Source: Methylovorus sp035565335 (lineage in GTDB: Bacteria > Pseudomonadota > Gammaproteobacteria > Burkholderiales > Methylophilaceae). From it: 22,135 nt of DNA. The translations under genes were made by a program, and so were the position numbers. Below are positions 7,390 to 15,776 of the stretch, piece by piece. The stretch spans positions 1 through 22,135 of the forward strand of contig DATMSO010000052.1 of NCBI GenBank assembly GCA_035565335.1. The letters run 5' to 3'. How positions within the stretch are numbered: position 1 is the stretch's first letter; the number at the start of each line of letters is the position of its first letter. The notes beneath the pieces were generated by a model. The model did not search any database. It was given only the letters and a program-made list of their open reading frames with translations, and was not told the DNA's origin.

Positions 7390-9000
7390 ATGACGTTTCG
7401 CATGGTGGTCAAGCTCTGCTTATGCTTCTGGCTGTTAGTGCTGGCAATACCGGCATCGGCAGCGCCTATGGAGTTGAAGGGGGATTGGTATCAGGCGGCG
7501 GAAGTCTGGGATTACCAGCTGCAATACGATATGTCGGCAACAGGCCTGCCCAAGGTGGCCCACACCAAAAATACAGGCGGCGTCTTCCTGCATCAGGCGG
7601 ACATGACGCTGGATGGCAACACCACCTATGTCGTCGACTTCAAGAATTCCAGTGTCATTGAGCGCTTCACCCATTATGTGTTTGACGATAATGGCGATCT
7701 GGTCCTCAAACTGACCGGCGGCATTGCCTCCGCGACCGATAATCCCTTCATGCTGCGGCACGGGCGTGAAATCAAACTGCCTGCCGGGCATTACCGCATT
7801 ATCAGCGAGCTGTACTCGTCCTTTTATCTGGCGCAACCCCAGCCCTATATCGATACCCTAGATAACTATCGCCAGGCCATTAAGCCTGGCAATGCCATTG
7901 TGCTCGTTTGCATGGGGGCGATGCTGATTCTCATGGTCTATTACACCGTGCTTGGCTATGTGCGTGGTCAGCGCACCGACACCATGTATGCGCTCTTCAT
8001 TGCCGGCAATCTGGTTTACAACGGCATGGCGATGCTGGTCGCGCCAGATCTGTTCGGGGTGCACTGGTTCTACCTGGTCAGCATTCCCATCCTGTTTTCC
8101 AATTTTGCCTATGTACTGTTTGTCTCCAGCCTGCTGGGTATCAAGCGCCACGTATACCGCAAGCTCCATGCCATCAGGCGCTGGTCGCTGGGCTTGCTGG
8201 GGATTTTCCTGCTGGTTGCCTTGCTGTTCCCTAACTGGTCCATGGAAATGGACCGCTACGGGGTTGGCGTCATCATGTCCTATGGCTTGCTGGCGGGCAT
8301 CGTGTGTTCTTACCGTGGCAACCGCACCGCTCGCATGTACCTGGTGGCGATTGTGGCTTTTTTCGCCATCGGCGCCTATGCCATTACCAATTCCGGGCTT
8401 GAGGGCGTGTTTACCCTCTATATCGAACACATCGGCCTGCTGGCGGTCACGGTGGAAATGATCCTGCTGGCCTTGGTGCTGGCGCGGCAGTTTGCCCAGC
8501 TGCATTATGAAAAAGAATATGCGCTCAACCAGTCCGAGCATAACCTCCAGATCGCGTATACCGATGCGCTGACCGGTTTGCCTAACCGCTACGCGCTGGA
8601 TAAAGAGCTTGAGCACTTGCCACAGAGCGGTCTGCTGGTCTTTGTCGATATGGATGGGCTCAAGTTTTACAACGACAACTTTGGCCACAAACGCGGCGAC
8701 GAACTACTCTGCGCTTTTGCCTCTGCCGTGCGCAGTGAGCTCATGAAATACGGCGCCTTGCATCGGATAGGTGGTGACGAATTTGCGATTACATTCCCCA
8801 GTGGAGACCTCACCTCCATCGAGACAAAATTGCATGCCGCCATGCAGGCGGTACACGCCCAGGGCTTTGATTTTTCCGGCATCAGCTATGGCGTGGCGAT
8901 GGTCAGCGAGAGCGCAGACCGCAATGTGCTGAAGCATCTCGCCGATACCCGCATGTATGAGCACAAACGCCAACGCAAGAAGCGTAGCCTCTCATCCTGA
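7390..9000 (+). CDS. 7TM sensor diguanylate cyclase (7TMR-DISM-like + GGDEF)
   Basis: Predicted inner-membrane diguanylate cyclase. From the ATG at 7390 it has 536 residues. A signal peptide ends at about PASA (residue 24). A periplasmic beta-rich domain covers about 25-160. Seven membrane helices follow at about 168-188, 199-217, 226-246, 264-281, 290-308, 315-333 and 343-367. A short coil leads into the GGDEF domain (about 385-530), opening DALTGLPNRYALD. The GGDEF active site is intact (461-465, RIGGDEF), but the I-site is absent: MKYG stands where RxxD would be. The frame continues upstream to a TTG at 7306 and an ATG at 7315; both sit beside the predicted transcription start and would bury the signal peptide. 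No strong ribosome site marks any start. The next gene follows 85 bases later and may be co-transcribed. Confidence 0.88.
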   Translation: MTFRMVVKLCLCFWLLVLAIPASAAPMELKGDWYQAAEVWDYQLQYDMSATGLPKVAHTKNTGGVFLHQADMTLDGNTTYVVDFKNSSVIERFTHYVFDDNGDLVLKLTGGIASATDNPFMLRHGREIKLPAGHYRIISELYSSFYLAQPQPYIDTLDNYRQAIKPGNAIVLVCMGAMLILMVYYTVLGYVRGQRTDTMYALFIAGNLVYNGMAMLVAPDLFGVHWFYLVSIPILFSNFAYVLFVSSLLGIKRHVYRKLHAIRRWSLGLLGIFLLVALLFPNWSMEMDRYGVGVIMSYGLLAGIVCSYRGNRTARMYLVAIVAFFAIGAYAITNSGLEGVFTLYIEHIGLLAVTVEMILLALVLARQFAQLHYEKEYALNQSEHNLQIAYTDALTGLPNRYALDKELEHLPQSGLLVFVDMDGLKFYNDNFGHKRGDELLCAFASAVRSELMKYGALHRIGGDEFAITFPSGDLTSIETKLHAAMQAVHAQGFDFSGISYGVAMVSESADRNVLKHLADTRMYEHKRQRKKRSLSS

Positions 9001-9085
9001 TTGCTGGTTGCTTTCGCCGTGAGTGGGCTGCACAAGAATACCAATAAAAAAATGTTGTTCCATCAACCAAAGGGGGAAGTACCTA

Positions 9086-10231
9086 ATGTCCAAGAAGTGG
9101 AGTTTTATCTGGCCTATCCTGTTGTGCCTGGCCTTACCGTTAGTCGCCGCATGGTTCGCTTATCCTGATCACCTGCCACCCGGTTTCGGTGTTTTTCCAC
9201 CACAATATGTCCAGCCGGATCCCGGCTTCAATTTGCTGGTTTTTCTGCTGGTGCTGGCTGTAGAGCTGGCATTTCTCGCTTTTCTGCTGTTCCCCCAATG
9301 GTTTGGGTTCAAGCCGGTCGCACCACCACCACCCGTGCCTAAAGCCCCATTGCCGGTCTGGTTCTGGATTGGCCTGGCATTTACCGTCGTGTTCCTGGGG
9401 CTGATGTGGGGCAGGGTAGTGCCCTGGGCTTACTACGCCTTCTCGCCGCTCTGGTGGGGCTTTATCCTGGCACTGGATGGGTTGGTGTACAGCCGCAATA
9501 ATGGCGTTTCATTGCTCTCATCCAAGCCCAAGACCCTGGCGATCAGCGCCTTGGTGTCTGTCTTCGGCTGGTTGTTCTTTGAGTACTACGATTATTTCGT
9601 GCTGGGCAATTGGTATTACCCCAACGGCACCATGCCGGAGCTCAGCCATGCCATGATCGTCGCCTTGTTCCTGATTGCCTACACCACGGTGTGGCCGGCC
9701 ATTTTTGAGTGGTATACCTTGCTCAAGACCTGCCCCAAGCTCGCCAATCGCTACAGCAATGGCCCCAAGCTGCCGTTGCCTGGCAATCTGATGATGCTGG
9801 CTGGCTATATCTCGATTTTCGCCATGGTGTTTCTGCCTTATCCGCTGTTCTGGGTGGTATGGATAGGCCCGCTGGTAGTGCTGAGTGGTCAGTTGATCCG
9901 CAAGCAGGTTAGCAGTCCGTTTACCTCGCTGGCCCAGGGCAACTGGAACCCGCTGTTGCTGGTGGCGCTGGCCTCGCTGTTCAATGGCTTTTTCTGGGAA
10001 ATCTGGAATTACGGCAGCGCGCATCCCATGCCGGAGTTGCAGACCAATCCCAATTACTGGATCTATGAGATTCCCTACGTGAATGTCATCCACATCTTTG
10101 CCGAGATGCCGCTGCTGGGCTATTTCGGTTACCTGCCGTTTGGCGTGCTGGTGTGGGTCGTGTTTATCTGGGCAGGCCAGCTGTTTGGCTTTGACACGGA
10201 TATCGAGCTGACGCCGAATACGAAAGAATAG
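9086..10231 (+). CDS. unrecognised multi-pass membrane protein with internal repeat
   Basis: I do not recognise the family. The ATG at 9086 is preceded by a strong ribosome site (AGGGGGAA); an upstream in-frame ATG at 9023 has none. The protein has 381 residues and about nine or ten membrane helices, is rich in Trp, Tyr and Phe, and has a proline-rich loop (about 79-90). The two halves resemble each other: FGWLFFEYYDY (160-170) matches FNGFFWEIWNY (299-309) without gaps, each is followed by a loop with MPEL (183-186 and 315-318), then by a helix with an acidic residue (IFEW about 206-209; IFAEMPLLGY about 337-346). Repeated intramembrane Glu residues (166, 208, 305, 340) suggest a transporter or membrane-embedded enzyme; this is inference. 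It ends at a strong terminator. Confidence 0.85.
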   Translation: MSKKWSFIWPILLCLALPLVAAWFAYPDHLPPGFGVFPPQYVQPDPGFNLLVFLLVLAVELAFLAFLLFPQWFGFKPVAPPPPVPKAPLPVWFWIGLAFTVVFLGLMWGRVVPWAYYAFSPLWWGFILALDGLVYSRNNGVSLLSSKPKTLAISALVSVFGWLFFEYYDYFVLGNWYYPNGTMPELSHAMIVALFLIAYTTVWPAIFEWYTLLKTCPKLANRYSNGPKLPLPGNLMMLAGYISIFAMVFLPYPLFWVVWIGPLVVLSGQLIRKQVSSPFTSLAQGNWNPLLLVALASLFNGFFWEIWNYGSAHPMPELQTNPNYWIYEIPYVNVIHIFAEMPLLGYFGYLPFGVLVWVVFIWAGQLFGFDTDIELTPNTKE

Positions 10232-10251
10232 TTAAGGCTGATGGCATAAAA

Positions 10252-10277
10252 AAAAGGGCTCCTGCGGGAGCCCTTTT
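10252..10277. terminator. bidirectional intrinsic terminator
   Basis: GGGCTCC (10256-10262) pairs with GGAGCCC (10267-10273) around TGCG. The stem is flanked by A-runs on the left and T-runs on the right, so it ends transcription of both the membrane-protein gene (plus strand) and the fadL-like gene (minus strand). Confidence 0.9.
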
Positions 10278-10293
10278 CATTAGCAGCAGCTTA

Positions 10294-11541
10294 TTACCAT
10301 TGGCGCGTTAGCATGAAATGCAAGAAGATGGCTTCGTTACTAAGGGCCGAATTGCCGAACGGTAACTCATCGTTGTTGTATTTGACGCGAATACGCGCGT
10401 CGTACTCGACACCGCCAGTGACCGTCCATTCCTGATTCCACTTGTAGGCTGCACCCACCGTGTAATGATGTTCCAGGATGCCGGCAATAAATGGCGTTGT
10501 GTTTCCGCGCGGAATCGGATTACGCCCATAGTTATAGCCAGCGTAGAGTGTGGTTTTGTCATTCAAGGTGTAAGCCGCGCCAGTGGCGATAACCCACTGG
10601 TTTTTCCAGTCCAGAGTATTGGTCTGCGTGATGTTGGGAAATGCAGGGTTGTCCGGATTGCTGGCACGCAGCGTGCTCGAAGTTAACGCATCTGACCATT
10701 CGATCCAGTTCAGCTTGACCGAGAGCAGCCAGTCATCATTCGGGCGAAAAGCTGCGCCCACGGCAATTTCACGGGGCAGGGCAAAGCCTTTGAAGCTCAC
10801 GTCGCGGTAGGTCATGAACCCGGCGCCGGTATTCAGCTTGAGCTCGCCATCGGTCATCGGCAGCTCGGTTTTACCTGTGTACGCTGCGGCCAGAACGATG
10901 CGAGGCGTGAGCTTGTATTGCACCCCCAGCTTGAAGGTCGGGCGTATGGTGCTGACATCTTCAATCTTTACACCATTGGCCGTGTTGCCATAAAGATTCT
11001 GCTCCAGGCTGGCATACACCAGACCAAAGCTGGCACCCAATGCCAGATCCTCCGTCACCTGACAGCCCATGCCGCCGGTGAATTTGGCAATGCCAAACAG
11101 CGCTGAAAACTTGTCTTCATTGCCTGCAGGCGTAGTGATGTTCTTGAATACACCGCCGGCACCGCCTTGGGCAAACATGCCCACGCCTGCCGTACAGGGC
11201 AAGCTGTCCAGCGATTGGGCGTAACCACCGCCACCTAGCCCGGTGTAGCGATTGGCCGCATGTTCGTCATTGCCAAACTGATCTTCATGGCGCAAGTCGG
11301 TGGTGCGCAGCAAAGAGGCAAAGCCATTGAACATGCGCCCCTGAATCTGCGCCAGACCTGCGGGGTTGGTATTGAGGGCGGAAGGGTCGCGTGCGACAGC
11401 GACGTCGGCGCCCCCCATCAAGGTGGATTCGGCACCAAAGCCGATCAGGTTGAATCCATTGGTGGCGTAGGCTGGCAGGCTGCATGTTGCCAGAAACACC
11501 ATGGTCGCGTGGCGACCCCGTATCAATTGTGATGCTCCCAT
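10294..11541 (-). CDS. OmpP1/FadL/TodX family outer-membrane transporter
   Basis: Predicted outer-membrane beta-barrel for uptake of long-chain fatty acids or other hydrophobic compounds. The 415-residue protein has an N-terminal signal ending near LPAYA and then NGFNLIGFGAESTLMGGADV, close to the FadL N-terminal hatch sequence. DPSALNTNPAGLAQIQG is the conserved asparagine-proline motif of the family. The rest alternates in barrel-like fashion and ends HFMLTRQW, with a terminal aromatic residue as BamA-assembled proteins require. The long n-region (MGASQLIRGRHAT) is somewhat unusual, but a start at the second Met (11502) would remove its positive charges. The substrate cannot be told from sequence. 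Confidence 0.9.
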   Translation of the reverse strand: MGASQLIRGRHATMVFLATCSLPAYATNGFNLIGFGAESTLMGGADVAVARDPSALNTNPAGLAQIQGRMFNGFASLLRTTDLRHEDQFGNDEHAANRYTGLGGGGYAQSLDSLPCTAGVGMFAQGGAGGVFKNITTPAGNEDKFSALFGIAKFTGGMGCQVTEDLALGASFGLVYASLEQNLYGNTANGVKIEDVSTIRPTFKLGVQYKLTPRIVLAAAYTGKTELPMTDGELKLNTGAGFMTYRDVSFKGFALPREIAVGAAFRPNDDWLLSVKLNWIEWSDALTSSTLRASNPDNPAFPNITQTNTLDWKNQWVIATGAAYTLNDKTTLYAGYNYGRNPIPRGNTTPFIAGILEHHYTVGAAYKWNQEWTVTGGVEYDARIRVKYNNDELPFGNSALSNEAIFLHFMLTRQW

Positions 11542-11638
11542 TTGTCTGTCCCGTAGTTCCCGGATGTTTCCGGTGTTTGTATTTTGGTAGTGTGGCCGAA
11601 AATGGCGAGCTATTGTTATCCACTAGCGACGATTTTTT

Positions 11639-11670
11639 GTTTCCAGAGTAAAATAGTCAACTATGGAAAC
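11639..11670 (+). promoter_or_regulatory. nested dyad over the ygiQ start codon
   Basis: GTTTCCA (11639-11645) is the reverse complement of TGGAAAC (11664-11670). Inside lies ATAGT-CA-ACTAT (11653-11664). The start codon at 11663 falls in the right arm. It may be an operator or a translation-limiting hairpin; no strong ribosome site is seen here. Confidence 0.35.
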
Positions 11671-13807
11671 ACCACGCTCAATCAACGCTTATCGCCCGTA
11701 CTGGGCAAAACGCTTCGGAACTGCCCCTGTACTCCCCATGACCCGTGCTGAAATGGATGCGCGCGGCTGGGATAGTTGCGACATTATTCTGGTAACGGGC
11801 GATGCCTACATTGATCACCCGAGTTTCGGTATGGCGTTGGTAGGACGTCTTCTGGAGGCGCAAGGCTTCCGTGTGGGCATTATTGCTCAACCTGACTGGT
11901 TATCGGCGGATGCCTTCAAAACTTTAGGCAAGCCCAATCTGTATTTCGGCGTGACCGCCGGCAATATGGATTCCATGGTCAACCGCTATACGGCGGACCG
12001 CAAGATACGTTCGGACGATGCCTATACGCCCAATGCCGAGGCAGGCAAACGTCCCGACCGCGCCGTGCTGGTGTATTCGCAACGCTGCCGCGAGGCTTAC
12101 CCAGATGTGCCGCTGGTGATAGGCAGTATTGAGGCCAGCCTGCGCCGTATTGCGCATTACGATTACTGGTCGGACAAAGTGCGTCGCTCCATTCTGGTTG
12201 ATTCCAAGGCCGATATTCTGCTGTATGGCAATGCCGAGCGCGCCCTGGTCGATCTCAGCCATCGTATTGCCCGTGGCGATAATATTGCTGACATCACGGA
12301 TATTCGTGGCACTGCCTTCCTACTTAAACGCATTCCGGAAGGCTGGGATGAAATCGCTTCGACCAATCTTGACCGCCCCGGCAAGGTGGATGCGCATGTC
12401 GACCCGTATGAAATGAAAATGGGCGCGGGCTCCAGCTGCGAGACCGACGACAAGATCGATGCAAAACCTGCCTTGCCTGAAGGCGTCAGCGCCATCCAGA
12501 TCGTGCGCAAGCCCAAGGCCGATCGCAGCAAGCAGGTAGTGCGTCTGCCCGCTTATGAAGAAGTGATCAAAGACCCGGTGCTGTATGCCCATGCCTCCCG
12601 CGTGTTGCACCTGGAGGCCAACCCCGGCAATGCCCGGGCGCTGGTGCAGCGCCATGGTGATCGCGAGGTCTGGCTTAATCCACCGCCGATACCGCTCACC
12701 ACCAAGGAAATGGATTTTGTCTATGACCTGCCGTACGCGCGCAAGCCGCACCCGGTCTACAAAGACGCTCGCATCCCCGCCTGGGAGATGATCCGCTTTT
12801 CGGTCAATATCATGCGTGGCTGCTTCGGCGGCTGTACCTTCTGTTCAATTACCGAGCACGAAGGCCGCATCATTCAAAGCCGCTCGGAAGAATCCATCCT
12901 CAATGAAATCGTGGAAATCCGCGACAAGGTGGAAGGCTTTACCGGCATTATTTCCGACCTCGGTGGCCCGACGGCGAATATGTACCGCATGGCCTGCAAG
13001 AGCGAGAAGATCGAGCAATCCTGCCGCAAGCTTTCCTGTGTGTATCCGGGCATCTGCGAAAACCTCAATACCGACCATTCGGCGCTGATTCAGCTTTACC
13101 GCAAGGCGCGCAATATCAAGGGCGTCAAGAAGATACTGGTGGGCTCCGGCCTGCGTTATGACCTGGCGGTGACCTCACCCGAATATGTGAAGGAACTGGT
13201 ACAGCACCACGTGGGGGGCTATCTCAAGATCGCCCCCGAGCACAGCGAAGAAAACGTGCTGTCCAAGATGATGAAGCCGGGCATGGGTGCCTATGACAAG
13301 TTCAAGGAAATGTTTGAACGCTTCTCCAAAGAGGCGGGCAAACAGCAATACCTGATTCCGTACTTTATTGCCGCCCACCCCGGCACCACGGATGAAGACA
13401 TGCTTAACCTGGCGCTGTGGCTCAAGAAGTACGACTTCAAGCTGGATCAGGTGCAGACCTTTACCCCGACGCCGATGGCGATGGCGACTGCCATGTACCA
13501 CTCGGGTAAAAACCCGTTGCGCAAGGTCACGGCGGACAGTGAAGCCGTGCCTATCCCCAAGGCCGGTGGCGTGCGCCGCCTGCACAAAGCCTTTATTCGC
13601 TACCATGATCCCAACAACTGGCCTATGCTGCGCGAGGCCCTGAAACGCATGGGGCGCGCCGACCTGATCGGCAATGGTAAGAAACACCTGGTACCGGCGT
13701 TTCAACCTATCGTGCCTGCGGTCAACAAATCCCGCCGGCCCGAGATGAAGGGGCGTGCTTTGCCTGCGAAGAAAACGCCATTCAAGCAAAAGCAGACCAC
13801 GCGTTAG
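11663..13807 (+). CDS. ygiQ: YgiQ family radical SAM protein
   Basis: A 714-residue radical S-adenosylmethionine protein of the YgiQ (UPF0313) family; the reaction is not known. The radical SAM cluster motif is RGCFGGCTFCSITEHEGR, with Cys at 387, 391 and 394 (CxxxCxxC), which binds the 4Fe-4S cluster. The N-terminal half (about 1-350) has the YgiQ-specific opening, including DSCDIILVTGDAYIDHPSFG, and GSIEASLRRIAHYDYWSDKV. The TIM-barrel part has SDLGGPTANMY, VGSGLRYDLA and LKIAPEHSEENVLSKMMKPG. The basic C-terminal tail is typical. It diverges from the FadL-like gene and appears monocistronic, with a strong hairpin downstream. Confidence 0.95.
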   Translation: METPRSINAYRPYWAKRFGTAPVLPMTRAEMDARGWDSCDIILVTGDAYIDHPSFGMALVGRLLEAQGFRVGIIAQPDWLSADAFKTLGKPNLYFGVTAGNMDSMVNRYTADRKIRSDDAYTPNAEAGKRPDRAVLVYSQRCREAYPDVPLVIGSIEASLRRIAHYDYWSDKVRRSILVDSKADILLYGNAERALVDLSHRIARGDNIADITDIRGTAFLLKRIPEGWDEIASTNLDRPGKVDAHVDPYEMKMGAGSSCETDDKIDAKPALPEGVSAIQIVRKPKADRSKQVVRLPAYEEVIKDPVLYAHASRVLHLEANPGNARALVQRHGDREVWLNPPPIPLTTKEMDFVYDLPYARKPHPVYKDARIPAWEMIRFSVNIMRGCFGGCTFCSITEHEGRIIQSRSEESILNEIVEIRDKVEGFTGIISDLGGPTANMYRMACKSEKIEQSCRKLSCVYPGICENLNTDHSALIQLYRKARNIKGVKKILVGSGLRYDLAVTSPEYVKELVQHHVGGYLKIAPEHSEENVLSKMMKPGMGAYDKFKEMFERFSKEAGKQQYLIPYFIAAHPGTTDEDMLNLALWLKKYDFKLDQVQTFTPTPMAMATAMYHSGKNPLRKVTADSEAVPIPKAGGVRRLHKAFIRYHDPNNWPMLREALKRMGRADLIGNGKKHLVPAFQPIVPAVNKSRRPEMKGRALPAKKTPFKQKQTTR

Positions 13808-13841
13808 CCACGCGGGTTGATCCTGCGCGCATCTTCCTCAC

Positions 13842-13875
13842 GCACCCTGCAAATGCCCAAAGCAATGCAGGGTGC
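13842..13875 (+). terminator. 10-bp hairpin downstream of ygiQ
   Basis: GCACCCTGCA (13842-13851) and TGCAGGGTGC (13866-13875) form a perfect 10-bp stem with a 14-base loop. No T-run follows, so it may be a factor-assisted terminator or an mRNA-stabilising 3' end rather than a canonical intrinsic terminator. Confidence 0.5.
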
Positions 13876-13936
13876 CCGCCAGCCCATATCAATGCGAGAA
13901 TAAACACCCGCTTACTTCGCGTTCAGGTGTTTCATC

Positions 13937-14803
13937 ATGTCGCTCATCTCTTACTCTATTACCGTCACAGCCAGAGTGCTGGTAGCGCTGGGCCTCTTTG
14001 CCGTCACGTCTGTGCAGGCGGCTGATCGGCCATTGTTATGGCAGCTGCAGGCCCCAGGCGGCAAGGTGAGCTATCTGTTTGGCACCGTGCATACCGACGA
14101 TGCCAGGGTGAATGATTTTGCCCCGGCCGTATTAACAGCGCTGGGCGACGTGGATGTGTTCATGATGGAAACCCTGCCGCCCAAGGATCAAAGCGTGTAC
14201 CTCAACCCTGATCAGCAACTGCAGGAGCGCTTAAGCGCCGCCGAGCTGGAGCAGGTGAGGGCGCTGGCCGAGGTGCATGCAATAGGCAGTATGGCCATGC
14301 AGATGAAGCCCTGGCTGCTGGCGGTGGTATTTGATTTGCCCAAACCGCAGGGGCCTTATACCCAGGATATTCAGCTGTACGCCAAAGCGCGCGACCTCGG
14401 GCGCGAGGTCAAAGGTCTGGAGACGGCGGAAGAGCATTTTGGCTTGCTGGATGGCCTGAGCCAGGAGGAACAGATGGGCATGCTGCGCGCCGTATTAAAA
14501 CGCAGCCAGCGGGATAAGGAGCGCGATTATGAACTGCTGATCAACGCCTATCTGAAGGGCGACCCTGCCCGCATTGTCGATATTGATACGCGCATGACCG
14601 GCAATCTGTTGCCACCGGCCTTGTGGGCCAAGCTGCGCATTAAGCTGCTGGATGATCGCAATGATCTGATGGCGCCCCGAATTGATGCCGAGGCGCGGGA
14701 GAAATCAGTGTTTGTCGCTGTGGGGGCTGCGCATCTGGCCGGTAAACGCGGCTTGCTGGCGCAGCTGCAAAAAGCCGGCTATACCCTGAAACGCCTCAAG
14801 TAG
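13937..14803 (+). CDS. TraB/GumN family protein, exported
   Basis: A 288-residue member of the TraB/GumN family, a metal-dependent hydrolase-like fold linked in some members to peptide or pheromone degradation; the role here is unknown. A signal peptide ends at about SVQA (residue 28), placing it in the periplasm. The first family motif is YLFGTVHTDD (GxxH at 49-52) and the second is VGAAHLAGKRGLL (GxxH at 263-266), followed by the typical LQKAGYTLKRL ending. A FMMETLPP stretch lies between. Its stop overlaps the stop of the convergent next gene by 8 bases. Confidence 0.9.
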   Translation: MSLISYSITVTARVLVALGLFAVTSVQAADRPLLWQLQAPGGKVSYLFGTVHTDDARVNDFAPAVLTALGDVDVFMMETLPPKDQSVYLNPDQQLQERLSAAELEQVRALAEVHAIGSMAMQMKPWLLAVVFDLPKPQGPYTQDIQLYAKARDLGREVKGLETAEEHFGLLDGLSQEEQMGMLRAVLKRSQRDKERDYELLINAYLKGDPARIVDIDTRMTGNLLPPALWAKLRIKLLDDRNDLMAPRIDAEAREKSVFVAVGAAHLAGKRGLLAQLQKAGYTLKRLK

Positions 14804-15290
14804 CAGCGGGGCGATCCGGCAGGCGCGTGCTTTCCTGCAAGGCCAGTTGCCGGATATAGGCGGCAAAGTCCGGGTCTTCGCCATGCAGCAGACGGGGCAG
14901 TGTGTTGCGGAAATCATCGCGGCGGCACCATTCGCGCATGTAGTCATCCCACGAGCGCCAGCGCCGCAATTGCTTGCCGACCATCTTTTCTTCATACGCC
15001 AGCAGGTAGGCGCGCTCGAATAGCGATACCAAGATTTCAAACAGCACCAGCTTGCGTTCGCGCTGCTCCTCGTTCAGCTCCTGACTGGCAGTTTGCGAAC
15101 GCAGCTTGAGATCAGGATTGGCCATGACCAGCTTGAGGAAGTCGGTATACGCATCGGATAGCTCCTGATAGACCTCTTCCTCCTCGTTTTCACGTTCCTT
15201 GCGCTGCTCTAGCACAAAGGAAAAGATAGCGAGCGGCAGGCCAAAAACAGTCACAACGTAGCTTAATAATTCCCAGGTTTCCAGTGGCAT
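14796..15290 (-). CDS. unrecognised membrane-anchored protein
   Basis: I do not recognise this protein. From the ATG at 15290 it has 164 residues: one N-terminal membrane helix (about 9-28, YVVTVFGLPLAIFSFVLEQ), a highly charged coiled-coil-like stretch (30-42, rich in Glu, Lys and Arg), and a soluble helical C-terminal part rich in Trp and aromatics (RRWRSWDDYMREWCRRDDF, 109-127). An upstream in-frame ATG at 15314 would add eight residues. The ATG at 15290 is favoured because GAAGAGA lies about 6 bases ahead of it. It converges with the TraB/GumN gene with an 8-base overlap, so each 3' end lies antisense to the other. Confidence 0.75.
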   Translation of the reverse strand: MPLETWELLSYVVTVFGLPLAIFSFVLEQRKERENEEEEVYQELSDAYTDFLKLVMANPDLKLRSQTASQELNEEQRERKLVLFEILVSLFERAYLLAYEEKMVGKQLRRWRSWDDYMREWCRRDDFRNTLPRLLHGEDPDFAAYIRQLALQESTRLPDRPAAT

Positions 15291-15352
15291 GATGTTCTCT
15301 TCAGCATACGACAAGGCTTGTTCAACTTAGATGGTGCAATCTCAATTAAGGC

Positions 15353-15667
15353 TCAGGAGACGGCTTTTAGGCCGACCACCGCGCCAATCAATAATACTAG
15401 AAACAGCAGGCGCAGTGGGCTCAGCGGGTCGTTGAACGCCACGATGCCGATGATGACGGTGCCCAGCACGCCTATGCCCGTCCATACGGCATAAGCGGTG
15501 CCCAGCGGTATCTCGCGGGTAGCCTGCATCAATAGCCAGAAGCTTATGCCGGCGCAGACGATAAAACCCAGTGTGGGCCAGGGTTTGCTAAAGGTGTCTG
15601 AGAGTTTGAGGCAGGTGGTGAAGCCGATTTCAAACACGCCAGCGAGTATGAGAAATATCCAGGACAT
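15353..15667 (-). CDS. gdx: SMR family guanidinium exporter (SugE/Gdx type)
   Basis: A 104-residue small multidrug resistance protein with four membrane helices, predicted to export guanidinium in exchange for protons. The essential Glu 13 is in place (MSWIFLILAGVFEIG), and PLGTAYAVWTGIGVLGTVIIG is the SugE/Gdx signature rather than that of EmrE. Such proteins work as dual-topology dimers; only one SMR gene is present here, fitting a homodimer. The substrate call rests strongly on the leader, which carries two hairpins with ACGA loops matching a guanidine-II riboswitch. A ribosome site (AAGAAGGG) lies between the second hairpin and the ATG. Confidence 0.93.
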   Translation of the reverse strand: MSWIFLILAGVFEIGFTTCLKLSDTFSKPWPTLGFIVCAGISFWLLMQATREIPLGTAYAVWTGIGVLGTVIIGIVAFNDPLSPLRLLFLVLLIGAVVGLKAVS

Positions 15668-15681
15668 GAGACCCTTCTTGC

Positions 15682-15724
15682 CGGGTCGTCCCGTATAAAA
15701 AAGCAGCTCAGGGTCGTCCCTGAG
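15682..15724 (-). promoter_or_regulatory. guanidine-II (mini-ykkC) riboswitch
   Basis: Read on the minus strand there are two hairpins. P1 (15724-15707) is CTCAGGG-ACGA-CCCTGAG with a perfect 7-bp stem. P2 (15693-15682) is CGGG-ACGA-CCCG with a 4-bp stem. A 13-base A/T-rich linker separates them. Two short GC stems with ACGR tetraloops just ahead of a ribosome site are the hallmark of guanidine-II riboswitches. P2 ends a few bases before AAGAAGGG of gdx. In this class guanidinium binds both loops and turns on translation. Confidence 0.9.
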
Positions 15725-15776
15725 TGGTATGAATGAATCTACGGATTATATAACGAGAAGAAAATTGCCCGGCAAA

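Noticed and set aside
7858..8688. 276-codon open frame on the minus strand
   Set aside because: It is antisense to the 7TM-GGDEF gene and its composition (rich in Gln, His and Arg) is that of a shadow frame.
9023..9085. Upstream ATG for the multi-pass membrane protein
   Set aside because: The extension has no ribosome site and encodes a non-membrane Cys/Lys-rich stretch; the strong ribosome site points to 9086.
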